DNA of 32,807 bases from positions 1 to 32,807 of the IMG/VR virus record IMGVR_UViG_3300050821_006736. One strand, written 5' to 3'. A program made the translations under genes and the position numbers. The stretch comes from a virus. Positions 19,279-26,230 of the stretch are shown here, one piece after another. Under the pieces are notes generated by a model. The model saw only the letters and a program-made list of their open reading frames with translations. It ran no database searches and was not told where the DNA came from. Positions within the stretch are counted from its first letter, which is position 1; each line of letters opens with the position of its first letter.

Positions 19279-19770
19279 ATGCGATATCCCCCGGCTGTCA
19301 TCCCGGATCTCGGGCCGTACCGCCGTATCCTCCGCCGCGAACTCCGGGGCGCGCAGGAATGCCTCTGCCCCTACTGCGGCGGCTGGCTGCCACGCGGCCT
19401 GCGGAACACGCTGAACCCGGAATATCCGACGCTGGAGCATGTGCGCCCGGCTAAGTTCGGTCGCGAGTTCAAGCGCACGCCCGGCGCCAAGTCTGCCCGC
19501 GCCTCTTCCCTCATGCGCAACGCCCTGCTCGTGCATGGCCGATGCAACAAGCGGAAGGACAATCGCGATCCGACCGCCTGCGAACTGATCTGGCTTGAGG
19601 CGGTCAACGTCCAGATCGAATGGTTGTGGCGGCAGATCGAGCGGCAGGCCGAAGCGCTAGACCGCCGCAGCCACTTGCTCACTCTTGCCACCGAACTCGA
19701 CGAGCCAGATGAGATCGCCATTGACCCCGATCCGCTGCTGGGCTGCGAGCCCATGAAGCGCACGGCCTAG
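19279..19770 (+). CDS. HNH endonuclease
   Basis: This 163-aa protein has CLCPYCGGWLP (C-x2-C), YPTLEHVRPAKFG with the HNH histidine, and RNALLVHGRCNKRKDNR followed by DPTACELIWLE. That order (Cys pair, EH, then H-x2-CN-x-K) is the HNH nuclease fold, used by phage packaging-associated, restriction-like and homing nucleases. AAAGGG lies about 8 nt before ATG 19279. The last 114 bp overlap the convergent ATPase gene on the other strand. Its exact role is unknown. Confidence 0.78.
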   Translation: MRYPPAVIPDLGPYRRILRRELRGAQECLCPYCGGWLPRGLRNTLNPEYPTLEHVRPAKFGREFKRTPGAKSARASSLMRNALLVHGRCNKRKDNRDPTACELIWLEAVNVQIEWLWRQIERQAEALDRRSHLLTLATELDEPDEIAIDPDPLLGCEPMKRTA

Positions 19771-20811
19771 GCGCATACGGGCCGCATCCATCTTCTCGCC
19801 GTCGAGTCGGAACGCGCCGTTCATCAGGTGCTTGGCGAGATCCTTCCTGTCGATAGCCCGCGTCCACGGCTTCACGCCGGCCAGGAAGGGTGGCGGCGGT
19901 TGAGTCCGGCCGCCGTCGACCACATCCCTGATGCCGACCAGGACGAGCTGCTCGATGGCCGTCATCGCTTTCTTACGGCGGCGGGGATTGGCCCTGTCAG
20001 GTGAGGCTTCGTAGGCGCAGATGCACGAGGAGAGCGTGTCGCCGTCGTCATCGATCATGTCGAGTTCGACGCTCTCCAGCCGGAACGACAGCTTTGCTCC
20101 GTCCCGTGCATTCTTGACCTTGGAAATCGTCAGCGTGCGGAGATCGGGATCGTCTTCGTCCCGCTCCAGCGAGATCGTGGCGTCTGAATTGGCGTCCAGG
20201 CCCGACCATCCCCTGATCCCGCGATCCTCTCCCGCTTTGCCGAAGTGGGCCACGACCAGGATCAGCGCGCCCATCTGATGGCCCAGCTTGGCGAGGTTGT
20301 CGAACGCCTGACTCATCGCCTCGCTACCGTTCTCGTCGGCGCCTGGAATGCATCGGCTGAACGTGTCGACTACGATCAGCCCAAGCCGTTGTCCCAACGA
20401 TTCGAACCTTTGATGGCTGATGGCGAGGGATTCGGCGAGCTGCGCCAGATCGTCATGGTTGAGGAGGTTGACCCGCTGACCGTAGAAATCGAACGGGAGG
20501 TCGGCCGCTTTGTACGTCTGCCGCCACGCCACGATCCGTGTGCGACACCCCTCGGCGTCTTCGGCCCCGATGTACGCCACGCCTGTCCTGCGCGTTCGCT
20601 TGTCCATCACCTTCATGCCGCTCGATATGCGCAACGACATGTCCAGCCCGAGGAACGATTTTCCCGCCTTGGTCGCGCCGACCAGGAAAGCGACACCGGT
20701 GGCTGGCAACACGCTCTTGACGAGCCATGGAATGGTGGACGGGGCGACGGAAAGGTACGGCTCTGCCCGAAAACGTGGGGCGCTGTAGGCTAAGGTTGGC
20801 CGGGTGCCCAT
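19657..20811 (-). CDS. RepA-like AAA+ ATPase (AAA_25)
   Basis: This 384-aa protein has Walker A GATKAGKS (45-52) and Walker B LGLIVVDTFSR with Asp149. The SAPSTIPWLV start and GWSGLDANSDATISLERDE segment match RepA/AAA_25-type hexameric helicase-like ATPases of phages and plasmids. The C-terminal part (about 290-384) is helical and basic. It probably unwinds or remodels DNA at phage replication. The start at 20811 lies 5 nt after the upstream stop; it is paired with a Cro-like gene. It opposes the surrounding rightward genes. Confidence 0.82.
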   Translation of the reverse strand: MGTRPTLAYSAPRFRAEPYLSVAPSTIPWLVKSVLPATGVAFLVGATKAGKSFLGLDMSLRISSGMKVMDKRTRRTGVAYIGAEDAEGCRTRIVAWRQTYKAADLPFDFYGQRVNLLNHDDLAQLAESLAISHQRFESLGQRLGLIVVDTFSRCIPGADENGSEAMSQAFDNLAKLGHQMGALILVVAHFGKAGEDRGIRGWSGLDANSDATISLERDEDDPDLRTLTISKVKNARDGAKLSFRLESVELDMIDDDGDTLSSCICAYEASPDRANPRRRKKAMTAIEQLVLVGIRDVVDGGRTQPPPPFLAGVKPWTRAIDRKDLAKHLMNGAFRLDGEKMDAARMRLGRALHGLAAQQRIGVNGDLIWLVEFGGKSEQVAAAV

Positions 20812-20816
20812 CTCGG

Positions 20817-21026
20817 TCAGGCCGCGCGTTCTGTGGGCTGATGGGCTTGGCGTTCCCATTCTGCGAGCTGTGACCATGTCGCCATGCGCTTGCTGATCAA
20901 TGCGCCCCAATGCTTCCGCGGCGCGAACTCACGGCACCGCCAGATGCGGATTGTGTTCCGCGACACGCCGCATACTAGGGCTAGTCGGGCGCTACCTTGT
21001 TGGTCGACAAAGTTGGAAAAATTCAT
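20817..21026 (-). CDS. Cro-like HTH regulator
   Basis: This 69-aa protein has ARLALVCGVSRNTIRIWRCR and FAPRKHWGALI, the pattern of phage Cro-like or YdaS-type repressors. It is transcribed divergently from the gene at 21090 across a 63-bp region with overlapping palindromes. It is likely to control its own operon (with the ATPase) and the divergent gene. ATG 21026 follows the palindrome. Confidence 0.72.
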   Translation of the reverse strand: MNFSNFVDQQGSARLALVCGVSRNTIRIWRCREFAPRKHWGALISKRMATWSQLAEWERQAHQPTERAA

Positions 21027-21028
21027 GA

Positions 21029-21051
21029 ACAGGCATTTCCCTGTGAAATGC
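21029..21051. promoter_or_regulatory. Overlapping palindromic operator between divergent genes
   Basis: GCATTTC (21033-21039) and GAAATGC (21045-21051) form a perfect 7-bp inverted repeat around CCTGT. It is interleaved with ACAGG (21029-21033) and CCTGT (21040-21044). It sits next to the start of the Cro-like gene, as expected for an autoregulatory operator. Confidence 0.6.
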
Positions 21052-21089
21052 TTTGTGGCATGTTCCGTCAGTCGTCGCAAGGAGCTTTC

Positions 21090-21320
21090 ATGGACGAGAA
21101 ACCCCAGACTCACCCCGCGTCCCTGTGCCGCCACCCCCATCCTCACCCACTCGGATCAACCTTGTGGAACGTCCGAAAGATGGACGGCGTCTGTGTCTTT
21201 TCGTTTGGTGTCGCACATGACGTCGCGGTCAGCGCCAAAGACGCCATCAACGAGCATTGGAATTGGGCGATGGACGGCGCTTATGATGCCGTGATCAAGG
21301 CTAGCGAACACCTGAAATGA
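21090..21320 (+). CDS. Hypothetical protein divergent from Cro-like gene
   Basis: This 76-aa protein begins MDEKPQTHPASLCRHPHPHP, a His/Pro-rich start, followed by a domain with VCVFSFGVAHDVAVSAKDAI. AAGGAG lies 6 nt before the ATG. No family is recognised. Confidence 0.62.
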   Translation: MDEKPQTHPASLCRHPHPHPLGSTLWNVRKMDGVCVFSFGVAHDVAVSAKDAINEHWNWAMDGAYDAVIKASEHLK

Positions 21321-21523
21321 TCACCAGCGCCCTCACCCCGACCCTCGGTTTCCGGCGCGAGAAATCGTGGCCCGGCGACGACTGCACGCTGATCCTGATC
21401 TCACGAGAAACCGATCTGTTTCAGCGCCTCGACTGGCTATACGGCGACGCTGCCGTTCGCATGTCCGATCCGGAATGGGACATGGATCTGGAGAGGTGGC
21501 ACAATCTCGGATGCCGGCGGTGA
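21317..21523 (+). CDS. Hypothetical protein
   Basis: This 68-aa protein begins MITSALTPTLGFRREKSWPG and contains LILISRETDLFQRLDWLYG. It is coupled to its neighbour by ATGA. No family is recognised. Confidence 0.55.
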   Translation: MITSALTPTLGFRREKSWPGDDCTLILISRETDLFQRLDWLYGDAAVRMSDPEWDMDLERWHNLGCRR

Positions 21524-21705
21524 AACCCGCCGCCCGCAGCTCATTCGTCCCAGCCCGAACCCGACCGCCCCGCCATGACCCGCCCCTGCACCCCTGCGAG
21601 GCGTGTGACCGATGGGGCTGCTACGGCTACGGATGGCCGATCTGCCCCACCATGCGATGGTTCTGCCCCGACCACCGGCCGATCGATGTTGGAGACATGA
21701 TATGA
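21511..21705 (+). CDS. Cys-rich zinc-binding-like protein
   Basis: This 64-aa protein has HPCEACDRWGCYGYGWPICP and WFCPDHRP, with several Cys and His in zinc-knuckle spacing. Such small Cys-rich proteins are common in phages, often of unknown role. It overlaps the gene before by 13 bp and the next by ATGA. Confidence 0.6.
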   Translation: MPAVKPAARSSFVPARTRPPRHDPPLHPCEACDRWGCYGYGWPICPTMRWFCPDHRPIDVGDMI

Positions 21706-21932
21706 TCCGCAACATGGAAGCCCTCCGAGAACACCTCGCCGCCGGCAACACCGTCAGCCTTCAGGGCTTGTACGAAGGCCGGGGATTTCGGCTGGCGACA
21801 TCGGACACCAACGAGACCGTTAGTCGGCAGGCGTTATATGCGCTCATGCGACGCGACGAAGTGATGCCCGTTCAATTCGATATGGCGGGTGATCCGTGCG
21901 AGTGGGGAATCGATCGGGTCATTTACGATTAG
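21702..21932 (+). CDS. Hypothetical protein
   Basis: This 76-aa protein begins MIRNMEALREHLAAGNTVSL with a helical start and an acidic end (DMAGDPCEWGIDRVIYD). No family is recognised. ATG 21702 overlaps the previous stop. Confidence 0.6.
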   Translation: MIRNMEALREHLAAGNTVSLQGLYEGRGFRLATSDTNETVSRQALYALMRRDEVMPVQFDMAGDPCEWGIDRVIYD

Positions 21933-21935
21933 CGC

Positions 21936-21964
21936 TTGCATCCCAACGCCAACCGGCGTACACC
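21936..21964 (+). promoter_or_regulatory. Promoter with ACGC-N6-GCGT operator, copy 3
   Basis: TTGCAT (21936-21941), 17-bp spacer, TACACC (21959-21964), with ACGC at 21946-21949 and GCGT at 21956-21959. A CAGGAG site precedes ATG 21989. The -35 begins 4 nt after the previous stop. Confidence 0.65.
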
Positions 21965-21988
21965 GTCATCAGCATTTCAGGAGATCAC

Positions 21989-22309
21989 ATGCCGAGAACC
22001 GCAGCCCAGCCTCTTTCAGATCCGGCCATTGTCCCTCGCGCGGCTAGGAAGCCGTCAGATGAGTTCATGCTCACCGGCATCAACGCCCTGCGTGAGCGTG
22101 ACGAGGACTCCCTGATCGTGGCCAAGTGCAAGGGGCCGAAGCAGTTTCCCGGCTCGACCATCGAGATGGTGATGTTCAACGGCGAGGCGCTGCTGATGTT
22201 GCAGCGACCGTCCGGCAAGTTCACGCTGTTCAAGAAGTTCGATCTGCCGCATGAGGTGATCGACTTCACCAAGGCTTCCGTCGATAGTTCGGACGAACTG
22301 CCCGACTGA
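21989..22309 (+). CDS. Hypothetical protein
   Basis: This 106-aa protein begins MPRTAAQPLSDPAIVPRAAR and contains MLTGINALRERDEDSLIVAK and FNGEALLMLQRPSGKFTLFK. The strand-rich second half suggests a small folded domain. No family is recognised. CAGGAG lies about 7 nt before the ATG. Confidence 0.65.
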   Translation: MPRTAAQPLSDPAIVPRAARKPSDEFMLTGINALRERDEDSLIVAKCKGPKQFPGSTIEMVMFNGEALLMLQRPSGKFTLFKKFDLPHEVIDFTKASVDSSDELPD

Positions 22310-22311
22310 GA

Positions 22312-22350
22312 TTATCGCGTCGCCGCGCCCCCGTCCAAGCGGCGCGATAA
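22312..22350. repeat. GC-rich hairpin 1 (intercistronic)
   Basis: TTATCGC (22312-22318) pairs with GCGATAA (22344-22350) and GCCGC (22322-22326) with GCGGC (22339-22343), with a 3-nt bulge. It abuts hairpin 2. No T-run follows, so it may be an attenuator or RNA-stability element rather than a canonical terminator. Confidence 0.65.
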
Positions 22351-22383
22351 CCGCCCGGCGTCAACACCCCCGGCGCCGGGCGG
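22351..22383. repeat. GC-rich hairpin 2 (intercistronic)
   Basis: CCGCCCGGCG (22351-22360) pairs perfectly with CGCCGGGCGG (22374-22383). It directly follows hairpin 1 and precedes the GapR-like gene by 20 nt. The downstream ACCCTTATTAGG is only weakly T-rich. Confidence 0.65.
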
Positions 22384-22403
22384 ACCCTTATTAGGAGCCC
22401 CCA

Positions 22404-22673
22404 ATGACCGAGCCCACCCTAATCGGCGACAACTCCCTCACGCCCGGCGCTGGCCCACGGATCAAGGAATTTGTGGAGCGGGCAGAACGTATTGGTGAGG
22501 ATATCGCCAACCTGAAAGCAGACCTCAAAGAGATTTTTGAGGAAGCAAAAGGTCAGAACTTCGACGTCAAAATGATCCGTAAGATCATCAAACTTCGCGC
22601 CGAAGATCCAGCCAAGCGAGAAGAAGAAGAGGCAATGCTCGCCCTCTACATCAGCGCCATTGGAGGTTTGTGA
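22404..22673 (+). CDS. GapR-like (DUF2312) DNA-binding protein
   Basis: This 89-aa protein has RIKEFVERAERIGEDIANLK and FDVKMIRKIIKLRAEDPAKR followed by EEEEAMLALYISAIGG. This is the DUF2312/GapR pattern. GapR is an alphaproteobacterial nucleoid protein that binds overtwisted DNA ahead of replication and transcription. A phage copy could organise phage DNA or interfere with host chromosome control. The start follows AGGAG; the next gene overlaps by TGATG. Confidence 0.88.
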   Translation: MTEPTLIGDNSLTPGAGPRIKEFVERAERIGEDIANLKADLKEIFEEAKGQNFDVKMIRKIIKLRAEDPAKREEEEAMLALYISAIGGL

Positions 22674-22819
22674 TGGCGAGGCGGAGGCGGTCATTGATGA
22701 CTCAATGGCCGTCTGGGATAAATAGTGCCTTCGCCCTGATCGCCATCGCACTTTTTCTCGCGGCGGTGATTGTGTACGCACCCATTTTGGCGTACGTATT
22801 CAGTGGGTCGCGTCCCTGA
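22673..22819 (+). CDS. Small membrane protein (48 aa)
   Basis: The product begins MARRRRSLMTQWPSGINSAF, basic, and then has a transmembrane helix (ALIAIALFLAAVIVYAPILA). It overlaps the GapR-like gene by TGATG. The 3' part contains the inverted repeat GTACGC-N10-GCGTAC (22774-22795). Confidence 0.6.
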   Translation: MARRRRSLMTQWPSGINSAFALIAIALFLAAVIVYAPILAYVFSGSRP

Positions 22820-22835
22820 CGTGATCTGCCCTTCC

Positions 22836-22862
22836 TGGGCGATCCTCCCTTAACTGCCCCGG
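22836..22862 (+). repeat. Terminator-associated direct repeat, copy 1
   Basis: 27 bp matching the copy at 24328-24354 at 22 positions. It covers the segment before and the start of the terminator stem. Confidence 0.6.
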
Positions 22863-22904
22863 ATGGCAGCGCCATGATAATGCTGTTCATCCGGGGCATT
22901 TTTT
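22855..22904 (+). terminator. Rho-independent terminator upstream of beta-helix gene
   Basis: TGCCCCGGATG (22855-22865) pairs perfectly with CATCCGGGGCA (22888-22898), followed by TTTTTT (22899-22904). It ends the rightward unit before the beta-helix gene. Its upstream flank is related to that of the terminator at 24348. Confidence 0.85.
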
Positions 22905-22915
22905 AGGTCCAGTCT

Positions 22916-24319
22916 ATGCCGGTCTCTCAGGTTGTCTTCGTTCCACCGTTCACCCCCGCCGACGTGATCACGATGCAACAGCTTGCCGGTATCACGCCCG
23001 CCGGACCTCCCGGCCCGACTCCGGTCAACGACTTCCCAGCCGATCCGACTCAGGCTCCCACAAGTCCCGAGAATAGCCAGATCATGCTGTTCAACGACAC
23101 CATCGTCGGCGAGCCCTACTTGAAGGACAGCAGCGGCACGATACACACCCTCGTATTGGCGCCAGGGAACACCGCGGCGAATCCGCTCACGACCTACATG
23201 GTCAACGGCTTCCCGGCGCATGGCGGCGCGATAGGATCGGATCAGCCGGTCCTCCTCCTGGTCCGCCAGGGCGGCGTCTATGTGCAGTTCTCCGGCGGCG
23301 AGTGGCAACAATTCGACGTGGGGACGGGATCGATGGAGCCGGCCCAACTCCCGGCCCCTGCGGCTCCCGGAGGCCCACCGACGCAACCCGCACTCCCGAC
23401 CCTCCCCACGCCATCGTCCGTGGCTCCCGGATCGTCCGGGAACATCATTACATGCGGCGTCGGCCAACCCCTGGCGACCCTCTCCGCGGCGATCCCGACC
23501 GCACAGGCTGGAGACACCATCCAGCTTGTCGCCGGGACCTACACCGACACACCGCCGGCATGGACGGTCCCTCTATTGATCGATCTGGGAGGCGCCACGC
23601 TCAACGCGACCGGACAGACGGCCAACCTCGCGCGTGGCAAGGGCCTTCTGGTCCCGTGCGCCGACAGCATCATCAGGAACGGGACCATAACCGGCGTCGC
23701 GATGGATCAGCCGACCGGCGAACTCACCTACGCGATTCGGCCGGATGCTGGCCTCGGCTACCTCACCATCAGCGACATGCAGATTCACGCCTGCCAGGGC
23801 GCGGTTGGCGAGGGCGGGATCGGCGCCTGCGTCATCACGCTCACCGACTGCGACATCAGCGGCAATGGCCTGACATCGAACAACGGGACGGCGCTGTCCC
23901 ACAACCTCTATGTCGGCGCGGATTGCATCACCCTGACGCTGAACAATGTCACTTCGACCGGCCCGACCGAGGGCCATGCGATCAAGTACCGCGGCCCGCA
24001 GCTTGCCGTCTCGGGCGGCAGCTTCGCGTCCTCGCCCGGTAAGCCGTTCGATCTACCCAACGGCGGGTCCGTGCCGTTCACGATTACGGGAGCGTCTATC
24101 GTGAAGAACGCCGACGACGTGGACCACGGCATCATCGGCTACGGCGAAGAGGGCGCGACCAACGGTACGGCCGGCGGCTCGATCAGCGATGGCTCGATCT
24201 CCGCGGCATGTCCGAACCCCTACATGACCGGCCCTGGCGGGACGATCACGATGGTCGGCGTCACCCTGACCGGGAACACGATCACCGCGCAGGGCGGCCT
24301 TACGCTGGTTGGCTCGTAG
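22916..24319 (+). CDS. Right-handed beta-helix tail-spike/tail-fibre-like protein
   Basis: This 467-aa protein has an N-terminal part (about 1-135) with an FxxxGxPxLxD-like strand region, a Pro-rich linker (about 140-172), and a C-terminal domain (175-467) made of short repeated strands with Thr, Gly and Asn turns (GQPLATLSAAIPTAQAGDTI; YLTISDMQIHA; ITLTDCDISGNG), typical of parallel beta-helices of pectate-lyase-like tail spikes. It may bind or cleave host surface glycans. It lies alone between two terminators. No strong ribosome site is seen (AGG about 8 nt upstream), and its promoter is unclear. Confidence 0.78.
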   Translation: MPVSQVVFVPPFTPADVITMQQLAGITPAGPPGPTPVNDFPADPTQAPTSPENSQIMLFNDTIVGEPYLKDSSGTIHTLVLAPGNTAANPLTTYMVNGFPAHGGAIGSDQPVLLLVRQGGVYVQFSGGEWQQFDVGTGSMEPAQLPAPAAPGGPPTQPALPTLPTPSSVAPGSSGNIITCGVGQPLATLSAAIPTAQAGDTIQLVAGTYTDTPPAWTVPLLIDLGGATLNATGQTANLARGKGLLVPCADSIIRNGTITGVAMDQPTGELTYAIRPDAGLGYLTISDMQIHACQGAVGEGGIGACVITLTDCDISGNGLTSNNGTALSHNLYVGADCITLTLNNVTSTGPTEGHAIKYRGPQLAVSGGSFASSPGKPFDLPNGGSVPFTITGASIVKNADDVDHGIIGYGEEGATNGTAGGSISDGSISAACPNPYMTGPGGTITMVGVTLTGNTITAQGGLTLVGS

Positions 24320-24327
24320 CTCAGTCC

Positions 24328-24354
24328 TGGGTGATCCTGACATGACTGCCCCGG
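24328..24354 (+). repeat. Terminator-associated direct repeat, copy 2
   Basis: Second copy of the 27-bp element at 22836-22862 (22 identities), here after the beta-helix gene. The two copies bracket a single gene. Confidence 0.6.
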
Positions 24355-24386
24355 CTCTACGGTGCGAATCGTAGGCCGGGGCTTTT
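24348..24386 (+). terminator. Rho-independent terminator after beta-helix gene
   Basis: GCCCCGGC (24348-24355) pairs with GCCGGGGC (24375-24382) and the inner CTACG (24357-24361) with CGTAG (24370-24374), followed by TTTT (24383-24386). Confidence 0.85.
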
Positions 24387-24452
24387 CGTTATTGGCCGTA
24401 CCCACGAGCTAGGAACAGGGTCGGCATACCGGGAATGACGCTATTCCGGCGA

Positions 24453-24473
24453 CCACCGAACGGATGTCGGTGG
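24453..24473. terminator. Hairpin after leftward membrane-protein gene
   Basis: CCACCGA (24453-24459) pairs with TCGGTGG (24467-24473) around a 7-nt loop. It lies just downstream of the leftward gene at 24486 and could end that unit, but no T-run follows. Confidence 0.4.
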
Positions 24474-24485
24474 GATTGGGTTCCG

Positions 24486-24683
24486 TCAGTTGAGCGGGTG
24501 TGATCCCAGCGACAGGCCGCCGCTACCCAGCAGAAGTTGTAGCAATACGATCAGCACGATCAGAGCCACAACTACGCGCGCGATCACACCGAACGGTGCG
24601 GGCAAAGGGACAAGCCCTATAGCCCAAATGAAAACTCCGGCTATCAGACATATGATTAAAATTGTGACCAAAAGCGACAGCAT
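24486..24683 (-). CDS. Two-span membrane protein
   Basis: This 65-aa protein begins MLSLLVTILIICLIAGVFIW and then has a second hydrophobic run (VVVALIVLIVLLQLLLG), with a Pro turn between. Such small proteins resemble bacterial Thivi_2564-like membrane proteins; a holin-like role is possible. GGAG lies 7 nt before the ATG. Confidence 0.7.
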   Translation of the reverse strand: MLSLLVTILIICLIAGVFIWAIGLVPLPAPFGVIARVVVALIVLIVLLQLLLGSGGLSLGSHPLN

Positions 24684-24722
24684 AACGCATCTCCAGTGCG
24701 AGAGCGCAACGTATGGCTGTGG

Positions 24723-25028
24723 TTATGGTTGCCCGTAACGGGTGGTGAGGTCGGCGAGGTAGTCGGCCACCTCATCGTCACCCAGCCCAGCAGACAACGC
24801 CCGCAGATGAGCCTTGATCGCCCGCATGTGGCCGTTCCGTAGCTGACCATCCGCAAGTCGCTTTGCAGCCGACTTGGCCACCGTGTCCGCCTCCTCGTCG
24901 CCGAGGATCTGCTCGGCTTCCCACAGGGCGTCACGGGCGCGCAGGATGAGCTGTTCCCATGGCGTCGGGTGGGAAGCCGCTTCCTTCTCGGCGATCCACC
25001 GCTCCAGATCCATGAGGCGCTCAGGCAT
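24723..25028 (-). CDS. Hypothetical helical protein
   Basis: This 101-aa protein begins MPERLMDLERWIAEKEAASH and is mostly helical and acidic (LILRARDALWEAEQILGDEE). It overlaps the VRR-NUC gene by 8 bp. No family is recognised. Confidence 0.62.
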   Translation of the reverse strand: MPERLMDLERWIAEKEAASHPTPWEQLILRARDALWEAEQILGDEEADTVAKSAAKRLADGQLRNGHMRAIKAHLRALSAGLGDDEVADYLADLTTRYGQP

Positions 25029-25479
25029 CGCGGATGATGTCGTAGCGGTTGGCGTGCTGCCACGAGACGCGGGGGGTGATACCGAACGCTATCAGGGCGC
25101 GCTCGACTTCTTCCAGGGACCTTGCAAGCGCCCACACCATCCGATTTGACCGTGCGCAGTGATCCCGGAACCCTCGCTGCTCTGCGGTCAGTGTGCCGTT
25201 GTCGGGGGCTTTAAGCTCGATGAAGCGGCATACGCCATCTGGCGGCATCAACATGATATCCGGCCAGCCCCGATTTTGGCCCGATGCCTTTGCCTTGGCT
25301 CGTGTCGTGTGCCCCATGCGCGCGCCAGCCATCGAAGCCGTCGACAGAACGTCATCGGGAAGCGTCCACTTCAGATACGTGGCGACGGCGACTTGGAGCT
25401 TGTGTTCGGGATCATCGTTTTTGCGGTGGGTGGTTCGGCCTTGGCGGTAGGCATAGGCGGACATGCGCTGCTGGGTCAT
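25021..25479 (-). CDS. VRR-NUC domain nuclease
   Basis: This 152-aa protein has PEHKLQVAVATYLKW, GWPDI (71-75) and CRFIELKAPDNGTLTAEQ with Glu88 and Lys90, the PD-(D/E)xK motifs of VRR-NUC. These small nucleases occur in phages with replication or recombination genes and may resolve or cut branched DNA. ATG 25479 overlaps the methyltransferase stop (ATGA). Confidence 0.88.
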   Translation of the reverse strand: MTQQRMSAYAYRQGRTTHRKNDDPEHKLQVAVATYLKWTLPDDVLSTASMAGARMGHTTRAKAKASGQNRGWPDIMLMPPDGVCRFIELKAPDNGTLTAEQRGFRDHCARSNRMVWALARSLEEVERALIAFGITPRVSWQHANRYDIIRDA

Positions 25480-26003
25480 GAGAGGCGTCCGTAAAACTCG
25501 GCCGGACGGGAGAACATCGGAACCGTGAACAGGTGCCATGCGCAATTGTCCTTGCCGGTCATCGTCGTTCCGGGAATCCACTTCAAGCGACCGATTGACA
25601 CGATCGTACGCAAACGCGGCATAAACGGAATCGCCTGTTGGGTGTGAACCCAATCCGCATCGAATAGAAGCCAAGTAGGGTGCTGGTCCGATAGATGCAC
25701 GATCAACGTGTGCAGGACAGGCCTCGCCCACGGTGGATTAGTGATGAAACAATCAATGTTTCCGATCATACGATCGGTCGCGTCTTGTTTTGCAACCCGA
25801 GGCGAACGCGGGTCGATATCCCAAGCCGCCACGCATGTGTGGCCCCCAAGCTCCTCAAGGTAATCGATTAATGCCCCGTTCCCGGCACATGGCTCGCAGA
25901 ATTGGGTTTCTCGCAAGAGGTGAGGTAGCAGGGGCGGGACAGCTTCTCGCGGGGTTGGATAAAAGTCTCTTTCCACTCTCTGGAAATCGCTTCGTTTACC
26001 CAA
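25476..26003 (-). CDS. DNA N6-adenine methyltransferase-like protein
   Basis: About 175 aa, with RDFYPTP, FCEPCAGNG (SAM-binding motif I, about 35-43) and FITNPPWAR (catalytic NPPW, about 89-92). This is the gamma/N6 amino-methyltransferase arrangement used for host-like DNA methylation, possibly to escape restriction. The start is uncertain: a TTG at 26003 (used here) or an upstream TTG at 26024; both overlap the HTH gene end. The recognition sequence is unknown. Confidence 0.82.
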   Translation of the reverse strand: MGKRSDFQRVERDFYPTPREAVPPLLPHLLRETQFCEPCAGNGALIDYLEELGGHTCVAAWDIDPRSPRVAKQDATDRMIGNIDCFITNPPWARPVLHTLIVHLSDQHPTWLLFDADWVHTQQAIPFMPRLRTIVSIGRLKWIPGTTMTGKDNCAWHLFTVPMFSRPAEFYGRLS

Positions 26004-26187
26004 TTTCGAAATACCCCTTCTCAAACCCCAACGCCGCCAGGATCTTCGGCCCCGGTGGCTTGCGCCCCTTGATCACGTCATTGATATAGCCGGGCGAGAT
26101 GGGCGGCTTCTGACGCCGGCCCCACTCGTGCATATCCGTTTTATCGGTCTCGGCTTTCAGGGCCGCCCTGACATCGTCTTCGGTCAT
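25996..26187 (-). CDS. XRE/Cro-like HTH regulator, predicted leaderless
   Basis: This 63-aa protein has MHEWGRRQKPPISPGYINDV followed by IKGRKPPGPKILAALGFEKG, a paralogue of the protein at 13,247-13,444. It is divergent from the RHH gene at 26268 with overlapping promoters, which is the layout of a genetic switch. There is no ribosome site; the -10 of its promoter is 6 nt before ATG 26187. Confidence 0.75.
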   Translation of the reverse strand: MTEDDVRAALKAETDKTDMHEWGRRQKPPISPGYINDVIKGRKPPGPKILAALGFEKGYFEIG

Positions 26188-26193
26188 GATGGG

Positions 26194-26222
26194 TGCATAC
26201 GCCAATTTGGGAGAGGGGGCAA
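26194..26222 (-). promoter_or_regulatory. Predicted leaderless leftward promoter of the switch
   Basis: Leftward: TTGCCC (26217-26222), 17-bp spacer, TATGCA (26194-26199), 6 nt, ATG 26187. It lies back to back with the rightward promoter at 26231-26260, only 8 bp apart. Confidence 0.62.
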
Positions 26223-26230
26223 ATGGGCGC

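Noticed and set aside
23302-24042. Second-frame 246-codon Arg/His-rich frame in the beta-helix gene
   Set aside because: Composition typical of a frame shadow of GC-rich DNA; the main frame has clear beta-helix repeats.
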